From Roseomonas mucosa (GTDB lineage Bacteria > Pseudomonadota > Alphaproteobacteria > Acetobacterales > Acetobacteraceae): a DNA stretch of 64,000 bases. Position numbers and translations under genes: made by a program. This document shows positions 7,511 through 16,800 of the stretch, piece by piece; the stretch's first letter is position 1, and each line of letters begins with the position of its first letter. Under the pieces are notes generated by a model that worked only from the letters and a program-made list of their open reading frames with translations, did no database searches and was not told where the DNA came from. The stretch covers positions 124,001 through 188,000 of the forward strand of contig CAMDWG010000002.1 in the NCBI GenBank assembly GCA_945878375.1. Reading direction: 5' to 3'.

Positions 7511-10030
7511 TCAGGCCGCGATCGGCAGGGCGAGGCAGAGGCGGAGGGATTCCACCAGCGACTCCCGGTCGTATTTCGTCACGAAATCGGTGAAGCCCGC
7601 GTCCCGCGCCGAGCCCAGCGCCGCCGCGTCGGCGCGGCCCGAAAGCGCCACCAGCGGCAGCGCCGCCCAGGGCCCGCCCTCCCGCACCGCGCGTGCGAAG
7701 GCGAAGCCGTCCATCCCCGGCATCTCGATGTCGGAGACGATGGCGTCGAAGACCGCGCCGCGGTCGCGCAGGCGCAGCGCCTCCGCCGGGTCCGCGACGG
7801 CGACGACATCGTAGCCGGCGGCGGCGAGCGTCGGCACGACCAGCTCGCGGTAGAAGGGGCTGTCCTCCACCACCAGCAGGCGCCGCGAGGGGCCGGTTTC
7901 GGCGGCGCCGAACCAGTCGGTGCCGGACCGGCGCAGCCACCAGGCGGTGTCGAGCACATCCGTCACCTTGTCCGCGACAACGGCGGAGCCCAGGAAGCCC
8001 GGCCGGTCCTGCCCGCCCTTGATCTCCAGCCGTTCCTCCACGACGTCGAGGATGGCATCGACCATGAGGCCGAGGCTGCGGCCGCCTTCGCTGAACACCA
8101 GCACGGTCTGCCGCCCGCGCGCCGCGGCATCGGGGCTCGGCCCGTCCTGGCCGATGGCCAGCAGCGGCATCAGCTGGTCGCGATACTGCACCACCGCCAC
8201 GCCGCCCGAGGATTCGATCTGCTCCACCGGCAGGTCGTCGAGCCGCGCGACGAGGCCAAGCGGCACCGCCTTCGGCGTCGCATCGCCCGCGCGGAACAGC
8301 AGCATCGCCGTCTTCTCGCTGGACCGCATGCCGGCGCCGCCGCCCTCGGCCGCGCCCGTCGCGGCGCCGGTCGCTGTCACGCCCGTGGCGCGCGCGATCC
8401 CGTTCGGGTCGAGGATCATGATCACGCTGCCATCGCCGAGGATGGTGTTGCCGGAGAAGACGCCGATATGGCGCAGGATCGGCGGCACTGGCTTCACCAC
8501 GATCTCCTCGGTATCGTGCAATTCGTCCACGATCAGGCCGAACAGCGAGGCCCCCACCTGGGTGACGACGACGAAGCCGGTTTCGGCGCCGGCATCGCCC
8601 ATTGGATCCCCCACCGCCTCATCCAGCCCGAGCACGCGCGCCAGCCTGACCAGCGGCAGCAGCCGGTCGCGCAGCCGCAGCACCGGCGCATCCTTGATGC
8701 GCTCGACCCTGGCGCCGGATGCGCCGCCGACGCGCACCATCTCCACCACCCCGATCTGCGGGATCGCGAAGCGTTCCCCCGCCACCTGCACCACCAGCGC
8801 GGAGACGATGGCGAGCGTCAGCGGGATCTTGATGGTGAAAGCGGTGCCGCGCCCGGCGGAGGATGCGACGTCGATCGTGCCGCCGATCCGCTCCACATTC
8901 GTCTTCACCACATCCATCCCCACGCCCCGGCCCGAGACGGCGGTGACGGCGGCGGCGGTGGAAAAGCCCGCGCGGAAGATGAAGCGGTGGATCTCGGCAT
9001 CCGGCATCGCCGCGACCTCGGCTTCCGTCGCGAGGCCTTGCGCGATGGCCTTCTCGCGGATGCGGGCGGTGTTCAGGCCTTTGCCGTCATCGGCGATCTC
9101 GATCAGGATGTGGCCGCCTTCGTGATAGGCGTTCAGCATGATCCGCCCGGTTTCCGGCTTGCCGGCGCGGCGGCGGTCTTCCGTGCTTTCCAGCCCGTGG
9201 TCGGCGCTGTTGCGGACCATATGCGTCAGCGGGTCCTTGATCAGTTCCAGCACTTGCCGGTCGAGTTCCGTGGCCTCGCCGCGCATCTCCAGCTCGATCT
9301 TCTTCGACACTTCGCGCGCCAGGTCGCGCACCAGGCGGGGCAGCTTCGCCCAGGCATTGCCGATGGGCTGCATGCGCGTCTTCATCACCCCGTCCTGCAG
9401 GTCGGAGGTGATGTGCGACAGCCGCTGCAGCGGCACGGCGAAGGCCTGGTCGGCGCGCGCGCGCGCCACCTGCATCAGCTGGTTGCGGGTCAGCACCAAT
9501 TCGCTGACCAGCGTCATCAGGTCTTCCAGCACCTCGACCGAGACGCGGATGGATTGCGGCGCGCCGAGGCCGACGGCCTCTGCCACGGGTTGGTCCGCCG
9601 GGTGTTCCACCGCCTGCTCCACGGGCGGTGCGGCGGCCGGGGCTGCGTCCCCGCTGCCGTCCGCCACCGCGTCCAGGGCAGCGATCAGCGCCGCGTCGTC
9701 GCCCGCCGGCTCCGCGCCCGTCTGTTCGATGCCCGCGATGATCGCCTTGATGCGGTCGAGCGCGCGCAGGATCAGCGTGACCCCGTCCGGCGTCACCTTC
9801 AGCGTGCCGTCGCGATAACGCCCCAGCATGTTCTCGCCGGCATGCGCCACCTTCTCCAGCCGTGGCAGGCCGAGGAAGCCGCAGGTGCCCTTGATGGTGT
9901 GGATAACGCGGAAGATCTCCGAGACCGTCGGCGCGTCATCCGGCGTCTTCTCGAGCCGCACCAGCGCAACGTCGAGCGCCGCGAGGCCCTCCTGCGTCTC
10001 GGTGAGGAAGTCTGCGATCAGGTCGTCCAT
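7511..10030 (-). CDS. cheA: Hybrid chemotaxis histidine kinase CheA (Hpt, kinase, two CheW-like regions, C-terminal receiver)
   Basis: Hpt FRVIHTIKGTCGFLGL; HATPase MVRNSADHGLE, GRGVGMDVVK; second CheW-like stretch; receiver LLVVEDSPFYRELVVPTL, DAIVSDIEMPGMDGF; start refined to ATG 10030. Confidence 0.94.
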   Translation of the reverse strand: MDDLIADFLTETQEGLAALDVALVRLEKTPDDAPTVSEIFRVIHTIKGTCGFLGLPRLEKVAHAGENMLGRYRDGTLKVTPDGVTLILRALDRIKAIIAGIEQTGAEPAGDDAALIAALDAVADGSGDAAPAAAPPVEQAVEHPADQPVAEAVGLGAPQSIRVSVEVLEDLMTLVSELVLTRNQLMQVARARADQAFAVPLQRLSHITSDLQDGVMKTRMQPIGNAWAKLPRLVRDLAREVSKKIELEMRGEATELDRQVLELIKDPLTHMVRNSADHGLESTEDRRRAGKPETGRIMLNAYHEGGHILIEIADDGKGLNTARIREKAIAQGLATEAEVAAMPDAEIHRFIFRAGFSTAAAVTAVSGRGVGMDVVKTNVERIGGTIDVASSAGRGTAFTIKIPLTLAIVSALVVQVAGERFAIPQIGVVEMVRVGGASGARVERIKDAPVLRLRDRLLPLVRLARVLGLDEAVGDPMGDAGAETGFVVVTQVGASLFGLIVDELHDTEEIVVKPVPPILRHIGVFSGNTILGDGSVIMILDPNGIARATGVTATGAATGAAEGGGAGMRSSEKTAMLLFRAGDATPKAVPLGLVARLDDLPVEQIESSGGVAVVQYRDQLMPLLAIGQDGPSPDAAARGRQTVLVFSEGGRSLGLMVDAILDVVEERLEIKGGQDRPGFLGSAVVADKVTDVLDTAWWLRRSGTDWFGAAETGPSRRLLVVEDSPFYRELVVPTLAAAGYDVVAVADPAEALRLRDRGAVFDAIVSDIEMPGMDGFAFARAVREGGPWAALPLVALSGRADAAALGSARDAGFTDFVTKYDRESLVESLRLCLALPIAA

Positions 10031-10272
10031 GGGCACTCCGCCGGCAGTCGTGCCCGCCACCATGTCCCCCCGCCTCCCAAGAAGCGGTAAACGCGGCGGG
10101 GGGGCGCTGGTCGGGCTCGCCCTGCTCTCGCTGGCCGTCATCCCGCTGAAGGCGGGTTTCGCGCGCGGCTCAGGGGGGGGCGGGCCGCAACCGCCCTTTC
10201 CCGCGCCCCGCCGGGCGGGCTACCCATGCCGAGAGGCGGTTCTGCTCCCCCCGCCGCCGAGGGCCAGACCGC

Positions 10273-11268
10273 ATGTCCACCCGCACCCCGACCCTGTCCC
10301 GCCCGCTGGACCCGGCGAAGTTCCGCGACCCGGTGCGGACGGCGAAGGGGGAGGTCCGCGCCCAGGTGGCGCTGGCGGGGCTCCGGACGCTCTGGATCAA
10401 CACCGGCACGCTCTGCAACATCGCCTGCGCCAGTTGCTACATCGAAAGCAGCCCCCGCAACGACGCGCTGGCCTACATCACCGCGGCCGAGGTCACGGCT
10501 TATCTGGATGAGGCCGCTGCCCTCGGCCTGCCGGTGGAGGAGATCGGCTTCACCGGCGGCGAGCCCTTCATGAACCCGGACCTCCTGCCCATGCTGGCCG
10601 ATGTGCTGGCCCGGCCGGGGCTTGAGGCGCCGGGGCTTCAGGCGCCGGGGCTTCAGGCCATGGTGCTGACCAACGCCATGCAGCCGCTGCGGCGCTATGG
10701 CGCGCCGTTGCTGGGCCTGCGCGACCGCTTCGGGGTGGAGCGGCTGACGCTCCGCGTCAGCCTCGACCACCACGAGGCCAGCCTGCACGACATCGAGCGC
10801 GGGGAGGGCAGCTTCGCGAAATCCCTCGAAGGCCTCACCTGGCTGGCGCGGGAAGGCTTCCGCGTGCATGTGGCCGCCCGCCTTGGCTTCGGGGCGGGGG
10901 AAGAGGCGGCGATGCGCGCGGGCTTCGCGCGGCTGTTTGCCGACCACGCCATCCCGATCGACGCCGCCGATCCCGTGGCGCTGATGCTGTTCCCGGAGAT
11001 GGATGCGACGGCCGATGTGCCGGAGATCACCGAGGCCTGCTGGGGCATCCTGCACAAGTCGCCCGACAGCGTGATGTGCGCGTCATCGCGCATGGTGGTG
11101 AAGCGCAAGGGGGCGGCGCGGCCTGCGGTGCTGGCCTGCACGCTGCTGGCCTATGACCCGCAATTCGAACTGGGCGCGACGCTGGCGGAGGCGTCCCGCC
11201 CCGTGGCACTGAACCATCCCCATTGCGCGCGCTTCTGCGTCCTGGGCGGCGCCGCCTGTTCGCGCTGA
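10273..11268 (+). CDS. Radical SAM family protein
   Basis: N-terminal cluster-binding motif TGTLCNIACASCYIES (C-x3-C-x2-C) followed by EIGFTGGEPFMNPD. Confidence 0.85.
   Translation: MSTRTPTLSRPLDPAKFRDPVRTAKGEVRAQVALAGLRTLWINTGTLCNIACASCYIESSPRNDALAYITAAEVTAYLDEAAALGLPVEEIGFTGGEPFMNPDLLPMLADVLARPGLEAPGLQAPGLQAMVLTNAMQPLRRYGAPLLGLRDRFGVERLTLRVSLDHHEASLHDIERGEGSFAKSLEGLTWLAREGFRVHVAARLGFGAGEEAAMRAGFARLFADHAIPIDAADPVALMLFPEMDATADVPEITEACWGILHKSPDSVMCASSRMVVKRKGAARPAVLACTLLAYDPQFELGATLAEASRPVALNHPHCARFCVLGGAACSR
10614..10658 (+). repeat. Three tandem copies of a 15-bp in-frame repeat
   Basis: gccggggcttgaggc / gccggggcttcaggc / gccggggcttcaggc, encoding GLEAPGLQAPGLQA. Confidence 0.9.
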
Positions 11269-11351
11269 GGGCGGCCGTTCCCTTCCCAGGCCCCGCCCTT
11301 GACGCGGCCCGCGCGCTGGGGCCTTGAGCGCGCGGCGCCAAGGCAAGGTCG

Positions 11352-12335
11352 ATGTCCTCCCTCTCCTTCCTCATTCCGCTTCCGGTCATGTTCTTCGGGC
11401 TCGGCCTCGCGGCCGGGCTGGCGCGGTCGGACCTTGCGGTCCCCGAATCGGTGGCGAAGGGGCTGTCGCTCTATCTGATGCTCGCCATCGGGCTGAAGGG
11501 CGGCATGGCCTTGGCGGCGCCCGGCGCGTCGGATGGGCTGGTCGCCACCCTGCTGCTCGGCGTCGCGCTGTCCTTCCTGCTGCCGTTGCCGGCCTTCGGG
11601 CTGTTGCGCGGGGTGGCGAAGCTCGACCGCGTCACGGCGGCGGCGGTGGCGGGGCATTACGGGTCGGTCTCCGTCGTCACCTATGCTGCCGCGGCGGGCG
11701 TGCTTTCCGCGGCGGGCATCCCGGCGGAGGGCTTCATGCCCGCGGTGCTGGCCGCGATGGAAACGCCCGCGATCCTGACGGCGCTGCTGCTGGCGCGCGG
11801 CGGCGCCAAGGCCGCCCAGCGCCCCGGCGCGGCGCCGATGCGCGGCAAGCGGCATCTGGCGCGGGAGGTCTTTCTCAACGGCTCCGTCGTGCTGCTGCTC
11901 GGGTCCTTCCTGATCGGCTGGATCGGCGGGGAGGCGCAGCGCGCCCCGCTCGCGCCCTTCGTGGAGGGGTTGTTCCAGGGCGCGCTGTGCCTGTTCCTGC
12001 TGGAGATGGGGCTGCTGGCGTCCCGCCAGCTGCGCGCGGCGCCGGGGCGGCTGAACGCGCCGCTGGTGGCCTTCGGCCTGGTCATGCCGCTGATCGGCGC
12101 GGTGGCGGGGCTGGGCGCGGGGCTGCTGGCCGGGCTGTCGCCGGGGGGCGTGGCGCTGATGATGACGCTCGCGGCCTCGGCCTCCTACATCGCGGTGCCG
12201 GCGGCGATGCGGCTTGCGCTGCCGGAGGCCGATGCGGGCGTCTATGTGACGCTGTCGGTCGCGATCACCTTTCCCTTCAATATCGTCGTCGGCATCCCGC
12301 TCTACCTCTGGGTGGCGGGGCTCACGGCGGGCTAA
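11352..12335 (+). CDS. SbtA-like sodium-dependent bicarbonate transporter (DUF897 family)
   Basis: About 10 hydrophobic segments; VAGHYGSVSVVTYAAAAGVL, AVLAAMETPAI, MTLAASASYIAVPAAMRLALPEADAGVYVTLSVAITFPFN. Confidence 0.85.
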   Translation: MSSLSFLIPLPVMFFGLGLAAGLARSDLAVPESVAKGLSLYLMLAIGLKGGMALAAPGASDGLVATLLLGVALSFLLPLPAFGLLRGVAKLDRVTAAAVAGHYGSVSVVTYAAAAGVLSAAGIPAEGFMPAVLAAMETPAILTALLLARGGAKAAQRPGAAPMRGKRHLAREVFLNGSVVLLLGSFLIGWIGGEAQRAPLAPFVEGLFQGALCLFLLEMGLLASRQLRAAPGRLNAPLVAFGLVMPLIGAVAGLGAGLLAGLSPGGVALMMTLAASASYIAVPAAMRLALPEADAGVYVTLSVAITFPFNIVVGIPLYLWVAGLTAG

Positions 12336-12360
12336 GCTGGGCGAAAGCCGGGGGGATCAC

Positions 12361-12666
12361 ATGCTTTACGCCAGGAAGCGCATCGAGATCGTGGTCGAGG
12401 CTGTGCACGCCGAGGCGGTGACGGACCTGCTGGACAGCCTCGGCGCGCCGGGCTGGACGATCCAGCCGGTGCTGGCCGGCCGCGGGCGGCAGGGGCTGCG
12501 GCGTGGCGGCGACCCGGGCGGCGTCTTCGACAATGTGCTGGTGCTCTGCATCGCGTCGGAGGCGGTAGCCCAGCGGATCGCGGAAGCGCGGGACGAATTG
12601 CTCGGCGCGCGTCCCGCCATCGTCAGCATCTCCGATTGCGGCGTGCTGCGCGGCGAACACTTCTAG
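12361..12666 (+). CDS. PII-like protein, SbtB-type
   Basis: 101 aa beginning KRIEIVVEAVHAEAVTDLLD, ending SISDCGVLRGEHF; directly downstream of the SbtA-like gene. Confidence 0.72.
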   Translation: MLYARKRIEIVVEAVHAEAVTDLLDSLGAPGWTIQPVLAGRGRQGLRRGGDPGGVFDNVLVLCIASEAVAQRIAEARDELLGARPAIVSISDCGVLRGEHF

Positions 12667-12670
12667 TCAT

Positions 12671-12728
12671 CCCCACAAAGCCGCGTCGCGCCGAAGGCGC
12701 GCCCATGGCGCGAAGCGGTTTTGTCGGG
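12671..12728. terminator. Bidirectional terminator-like hairpin between convergent genes
   Basis: ACAAAGCCGC (12675-12684) pairs with GCGGTTTTGT (12715-12724), one G-T; nested CGCGCC GAA GGCGCG (12687-12701). Confidence 0.6.
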
Positions 12729-12732
12729 AGCC

Positions 12733-15000
12733 TTAGCGCCCGGTCCGGCTCAGCAGATCCGATGCGCGCGACAGGCCCTGCGTGCCGCTGACCGTGTTGT
12801 TCAGGTAGAATTCGTCGCGCGGGAAGCCGTCCGTGAGCGACGCCTCGCCGCGCGGCGTCGTGGGCGTCCAGACCAGGGCGGGGCGGGCGAAGAAGTCGCG
12901 GTAGCTCGCGAAGCTGCTGTTGCCGCGCGCCAGATGCGCCAGCACCGCAGGCTCCGCGAAGCGGCGGGCCAGCACCTCCGGATCATAGGGGATCGGCTCG
13001 TTCGACCCGATCAGCACGCTGCCCGGCATCAGCAGCAGCGTGTGCGGGAAGACGGAGGCGAAGGTCTCCACCGTCCGCCGCGTCGGGCCCCATTGCACAT
13101 AGAGCCCGCCCGGCGCCAGGCGGCGGCGCACCTGCTGGAGGAACTCCTCGGAATAGAGCAGGCCGGAATGGGACCCCTCGGGCAGGATCGCATCAGCCTG
13201 GATGATGTCGTAGCTCTCCTCGCCCTTCGACAGGGCGCGGCGGCCATCGCCATATTCCAGCCGCCAGCGCGGGTTGCGGAACATCTCCGCGATCGGGCCG
13301 TTCGGGTGGCGCTGGGCGAGTTCCTGCAGCGCGGTGATGACCGGGCCGACCAGCTCGATCGCGCGGATATCCTTGGTGGCCGGGGAGACGCCGGCCGCCC
13401 AGGGCGTGCCGCCCGAGCCGATGCCGATGGCCAGCACCCGTTCCGGATTGGGGTGGATCAGCGGCCCCGCCGCGCCCAGGAACTGGTGGATCGGCAGGAA
13501 GGGAATGCGGCCCTGGCTGAAGCCCTGGATGAAGAAGGGGCCGTGCGGGTCGGGGCTGGTCGCGTCGTCGCGGAAGAAGGCGACGCCGGAGCGGTCCTCG
13601 GCCCAGGCGATGCGCTGGCCAGGCTTCTCGGCATGCAGGCGCGACCAGAGCGCGGCATTGCCAGGCAGGACGACCAGTGCCAGCGCGCAGGCGCCGACCA
13701 AGGCGAGTTCGGGCTTCCGGCCCCAGCCGCCCTTCCACAGCCAGAACAGCGTCAGCAGCACCGACAGCGCCGCCAGCAGCTTCAGCGTGCCGGCGGTGCC
13801 GAGCAGGTGGAAGGTCACCAGCCCCGTGCCGATGGAGCCCGCCGCATTGCCCAGGATATTCGCCAGCTGGACCCAACCCACCCTGGCGCCGACGCTCGCC
13901 AGGTCCTGCTGCACCGCGCGCTGGACGAAGGGGAAGGTCATGCCGATGAGGAACGACGGCGGCGCGACCACCAGCACGATCAGCGTGAGCGTGGTGGCCA
14001 GCCCGCCATCCCGCAGCCTCTGGATATCCACCGTGACGTGGTCGCTGATCGGCGCATAGGGCAGCACCCAGTAGAGCGCCAGGATGAGCGCCGCGCCCAG
14101 CGCGAAACCGGCCGCCTGGGTGATGAAGAAGGCCGGGCGCGGGTCGCGCATGGTGCGGACCATCCGCGCCGCCACCGCCATGCCGAGCCCGTCGGCGAGC
14201 AGGAAGATGCCGAGCACGGTCGGGAACAGATAGGCATGGTACTGCCCCACCTGGCCCATCAGCCGCACCCAGACGATCTCGAGCGCCACGATCACGTAGC
14301 CTGAGAGGAAGACCAGCACGCACCAGAGCTTGAGCGAGCCGAAGGGCTCGGCCTGCGCCGCGGCCCCTGGCTTGGCGGCCGGCGTCTCGACCCGCGCGCC
14401 CTTGAGCGCGGGCAGCAGGGTCAGCGCCAGCAGCGCCGCGAAGATGTCGAGCCCCGCCGCCAGCATCAGCGCGCCGACGAAGCCGACGTTGCCGACCAGC
14501 AGCCAGCCACCCAGTAGCGCGCCAAGCCCCGCGCCGAGCGTGTTCAGCCCGTAGAGCGTGCCGATCCGCTCGGCCACCGTGTCCAGGTTCGTGGCGATGG
14601 CACGCGCCAGCAGCGGCAGCGACGCGCCCATCAGCGTCGTCGGCAGCACCAGCCCGGCGAAGCAGAGCGCGAAGATGGCAATGGGGTTATCGATGACGCC
14701 CGCGAGGTCGGTTGCCAGGATGTCATACAGGAAGAACTTGGACACCAGCGCGAAGGCGGCGACGCCTGCTTCCGCCAGGGCGAAGCCGATCATGGCCTTG
14801 TAGGGGGACAGCCGGTCCGCGACCTTGGCGCCGATGATCGAGCCAAGCCCGAGCCCCGCGAGGAAGGCGCCCACCACCAGGGCGGCGGAGATCGTGTCCG
14901 ATCCGGCGAAGATGCCGAGCATCCGTTGCCACACGATCTGGCACAGCAGGGCGGCGAAGCCCGAGCAGAAAAACGCGACCGCAAGACGCGGCATAGCCAC
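12733..15000 (-). CDS. Fused MFS-like membrane protein / spermidine synthase-like protein
   Basis: N-terminal multi-TM domain (SGFAALLCQIVWQRMLGIFAGSD); C-terminal SAM-type fold VLAIGIGSGGTPWAAGV, YDIIQADAILPEGSHSGLLYSEEFLQQVRRRLAPGGLYVQW. Confidence 0.85.
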   Translation of the reverse strand: MAMPRLAVAFFCSGFAALLCQIVWQRMLGIFAGSDTISAALVVGAFLAGLGLGSIIGAKVADRLSPYKAMIGFALAEAGVAAFALVSKFFLYDILATDLAGVIDNPIAIFALCFAGLVLPTTLMGASLPLLARAIATNLDTVAERIGTLYGLNTLGAGLGALLGGWLLVGNVGFVGALMLAAGLDIFAALLALTLLPALKGARVETPAAKPGAAAQAEPFGSLKLWCVLVFLSGYVIVALEIVWVRLMGQVGQYHAYLFPTVLGIFLLADGLGMAVAARMVRTMRDPRPAFFITQAAGFALGAALILALYWVLPYAPISDHVTVDIQRLRDGGLATTLTLIVLVVAPPSFLIGMTFPFVQRAVQQDLASVGARVGWVQLANILGNAAGSIGTGLVTFHLLGTAGTLKLLAALSVLLTLFWLWKGGWGRKPELALVGACALALVVLPGNAALWSRLHAEKPGQRIAWAEDRSGVAFFRDDATSPDPHGPFFIQGFSQGRIPFLPIHQFLGAAGPLIHPNPERVLAIGIGSGGTPWAAGVSPATKDIRAIELVGPVITALQELAQRHPNGPIAEMFRNPRWRLEYGDGRRALSKGEESYDIIQADAILPEGSHSGLLYSEEFLQQVRRRLAPGGLYVQWGPTRRTVETFASVFPHTLLLMPGSVLIGSNEPIPYDPEVLARRFAEPAVLAHLARGNSSFASYRDFFARPALVWTPTTPRGEASLTDGFPRDEFYLNNTVSGTQGLSRASDLLSRTGR

Positions 15001-15255
15001 CCCCCCAAACGCCGGGCGAACCCGCCCGCGCCCATTGCGTCCCTGTCATTCGCTGCGGGCGCGGCAACATTGCGGCAGGACCGGGCGACGTAAAGGGGCA
15101 GCGGGTGAAAACCCGCCGCCGCCCCTTCCACCGCGGCTTGCATGACGCCCGGCGTCGCAACCCTGCCACACCGCGGGCGGGCGGGAAGGGGCCTTGCGGC
15201 CCGGCGCCAGCCCGGCCAGCCTCAGCCCCATTCAACGGATCGGGGTGGCGACAGG

Positions 15256-16797
15256 ATGAACGGCGCGGAAAGTCTGGTGCACACGCTGCTCGGGGCGGGG
15301 GTGGATGTCTGCTTCGCCAATCCCGGCACAAGCGAGATGCATTTCGTTGCGGCGCTGGACCGCATCCCCGGCATGCGCTGCGTGCTCGGCCTGCAGGAAA
15401 ATGTCGTCACCGGCATGGCGGATGGCTATTTCCGCATGGCCCGCAAGCCCGCCGCCACCCTGCTGCATTGCGGCCCCGGCCTCGCGAACGGGCTCGCCAA
15501 CCTGCACAATGCCCGCCGGGCGCGGTCCGGCATCGTCAATTGCGTGGGCGATCAGGCCAGCTACCACCGCCCGCTCGATGCCCAGCTGACGGCCGATACC
15601 GAGGGCTTCGCCCGCGGCGTCTCCGCCTGGACCCGCACGGTTGCCCGCGCCGAGGATGTGGGGCGCGATGCGGCGGTGGCGGTGCAGGCGGCGCGCACCT
15701 CGCCGGGGCAGATCTCGACGCTGATCCTGCCGTCGGACACCTGCTGGGACGAGGCGCCGGGCGGCCCCGCCGCCGCGCTGCCCATCCCCGCCGCGCCCCA
15801 GGCCGACCCGCTGGCGATCCGCAACGCGGCGCGCGCGCTGCGGGACCGCTCCAACGTCCTGATCCTGCTGGGTGGCCTGGCGCTGACCGGTGAAGCGCAG
15901 GCGCTGGCCTGGCGCGTGGCACAGGCGACGGGGGCCACAGTGATGGCCGAGATGTCCAATGGCCGCGTGGAGCGCGGCCAGGGGCGCCTGATGCTGGAAC
16001 GCGTGCCCTATCCGGTGGATCTGGCGATCGAGGCGCTGAAGCCCTTCACCACCATCATCCTGGTGAACGCCAAGGCCCCGGTCGGCTTCTTCGCCTATCC
16101 CGGCAAGCCGTCCCGCCACCACCGGGAGGATGCCGACGTCCTGCCGCTGACCCGCTACGAGGCCGACCCCATCCAGGCGCTGACGGCGCTGGCTGACGAA
16201 CTCGGCGCGCCCCAGGCCGCACTCCCCGATCCCGGCCCGCGCCCCGAGGCCGCGCGCGGCGCGCCGACGCCGGAAGGGCTCGCGCGGACTCTGGCGGCGC
16301 TGATGCCGGAGGATACGGTGGTGGCCGATGAAAGCGTCTCCTTCGGGCGGGGCTTCTTCGCGGCGACCCATGCCGCGCCGCGCCATGACTGGCTCCAGAT
16401 CACGGGGGGTGCCATCGGCTGCGGCATCCCGCTGGCGACCGGGGCTGCCATCGGCGCGCCGGGCCGGCGGGTGGTGAACCTGCAGGCCGATGGGTCGGGC
16501 ATGTACACGCTGCAGGGCCTCTGGACCCAGGCGCGGGAGAAGCTGCCGGTCACGACCATCGTGCTGAGCAACCGCAAATACGCGATCCTGCTGGGCGAAT
16601 ATCGCGGCGTCGGCGCCAACCCCGGCCGCACGGCGATGGACATGATGGACCTCGGCAATCCCGACCTGAATTGGGTGAAGCTGGCCGAGGGCATGGGGGT
16701 GGAGGCCGCGAAGACCTCGACGCTCGAAGGCTGCGCCGACCTGATGAAGCAGTCCTTCGCCAAGGACGGCCCCTTCGTGATCGAGCTGGAGATCTAG
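15256..16797 (+). CDS. Thiamine pyrophosphate enzyme (acetolactate synthase large subunit / benzoylformate decarboxylase-like)
   Basis: VDVCFANPGTSEMHFVAALD, GLQENVVTGMADGYFRMARKP, GGAIGCGIPLATGAAIGAP, NLQADGSGMYTLQGLWTQ; start ATG 15256. Confidence 0.88.
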   Translation: MNGAESLVHTLLGAGVDVCFANPGTSEMHFVAALDRIPGMRCVLGLQENVVTGMADGYFRMARKPAATLLHCGPGLANGLANLHNARRARSGIVNCVGDQASYHRPLDAQLTADTEGFARGVSAWTRTVARAEDVGRDAAVAVQAARTSPGQISTLILPSDTCWDEAPGGPAAALPIPAAPQADPLAIRNAARALRDRSNVLILLGGLALTGEAQALAWRVAQATGATVMAEMSNGRVERGQGRLMLERVPYPVDLAIEALKPFTTIILVNAKAPVGFFAYPGKPSRHHREDADVLPLTRYEADPIQALTALADELGAPQAALPDPGPRPEAARGAPTPEGLARTLAALMPEDTVVADESVSFGRGFFAATHAAPRHDWLQITGGAIGCGIPLATGAAIGAPGRRVVNLQADGSGMYTLQGLWTQAREKLPVTTIVLSNRKYAILLGEYRGVGANPGRTAMDMMDLGNPDLNWVKLAEGMGVEAAKTSTLEGCADLMKQSFAKDGPFVIELEI

Positions 16798-16800
16798 GCC

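Noticed and set aside
15142-15255. Upstream extension of the TPP-enzyme ORF
   Set aside because: The conserved N-terminus starts at ATG 15256; upstream codons are Pro/Arg/Gly-rich intergenic sequence.
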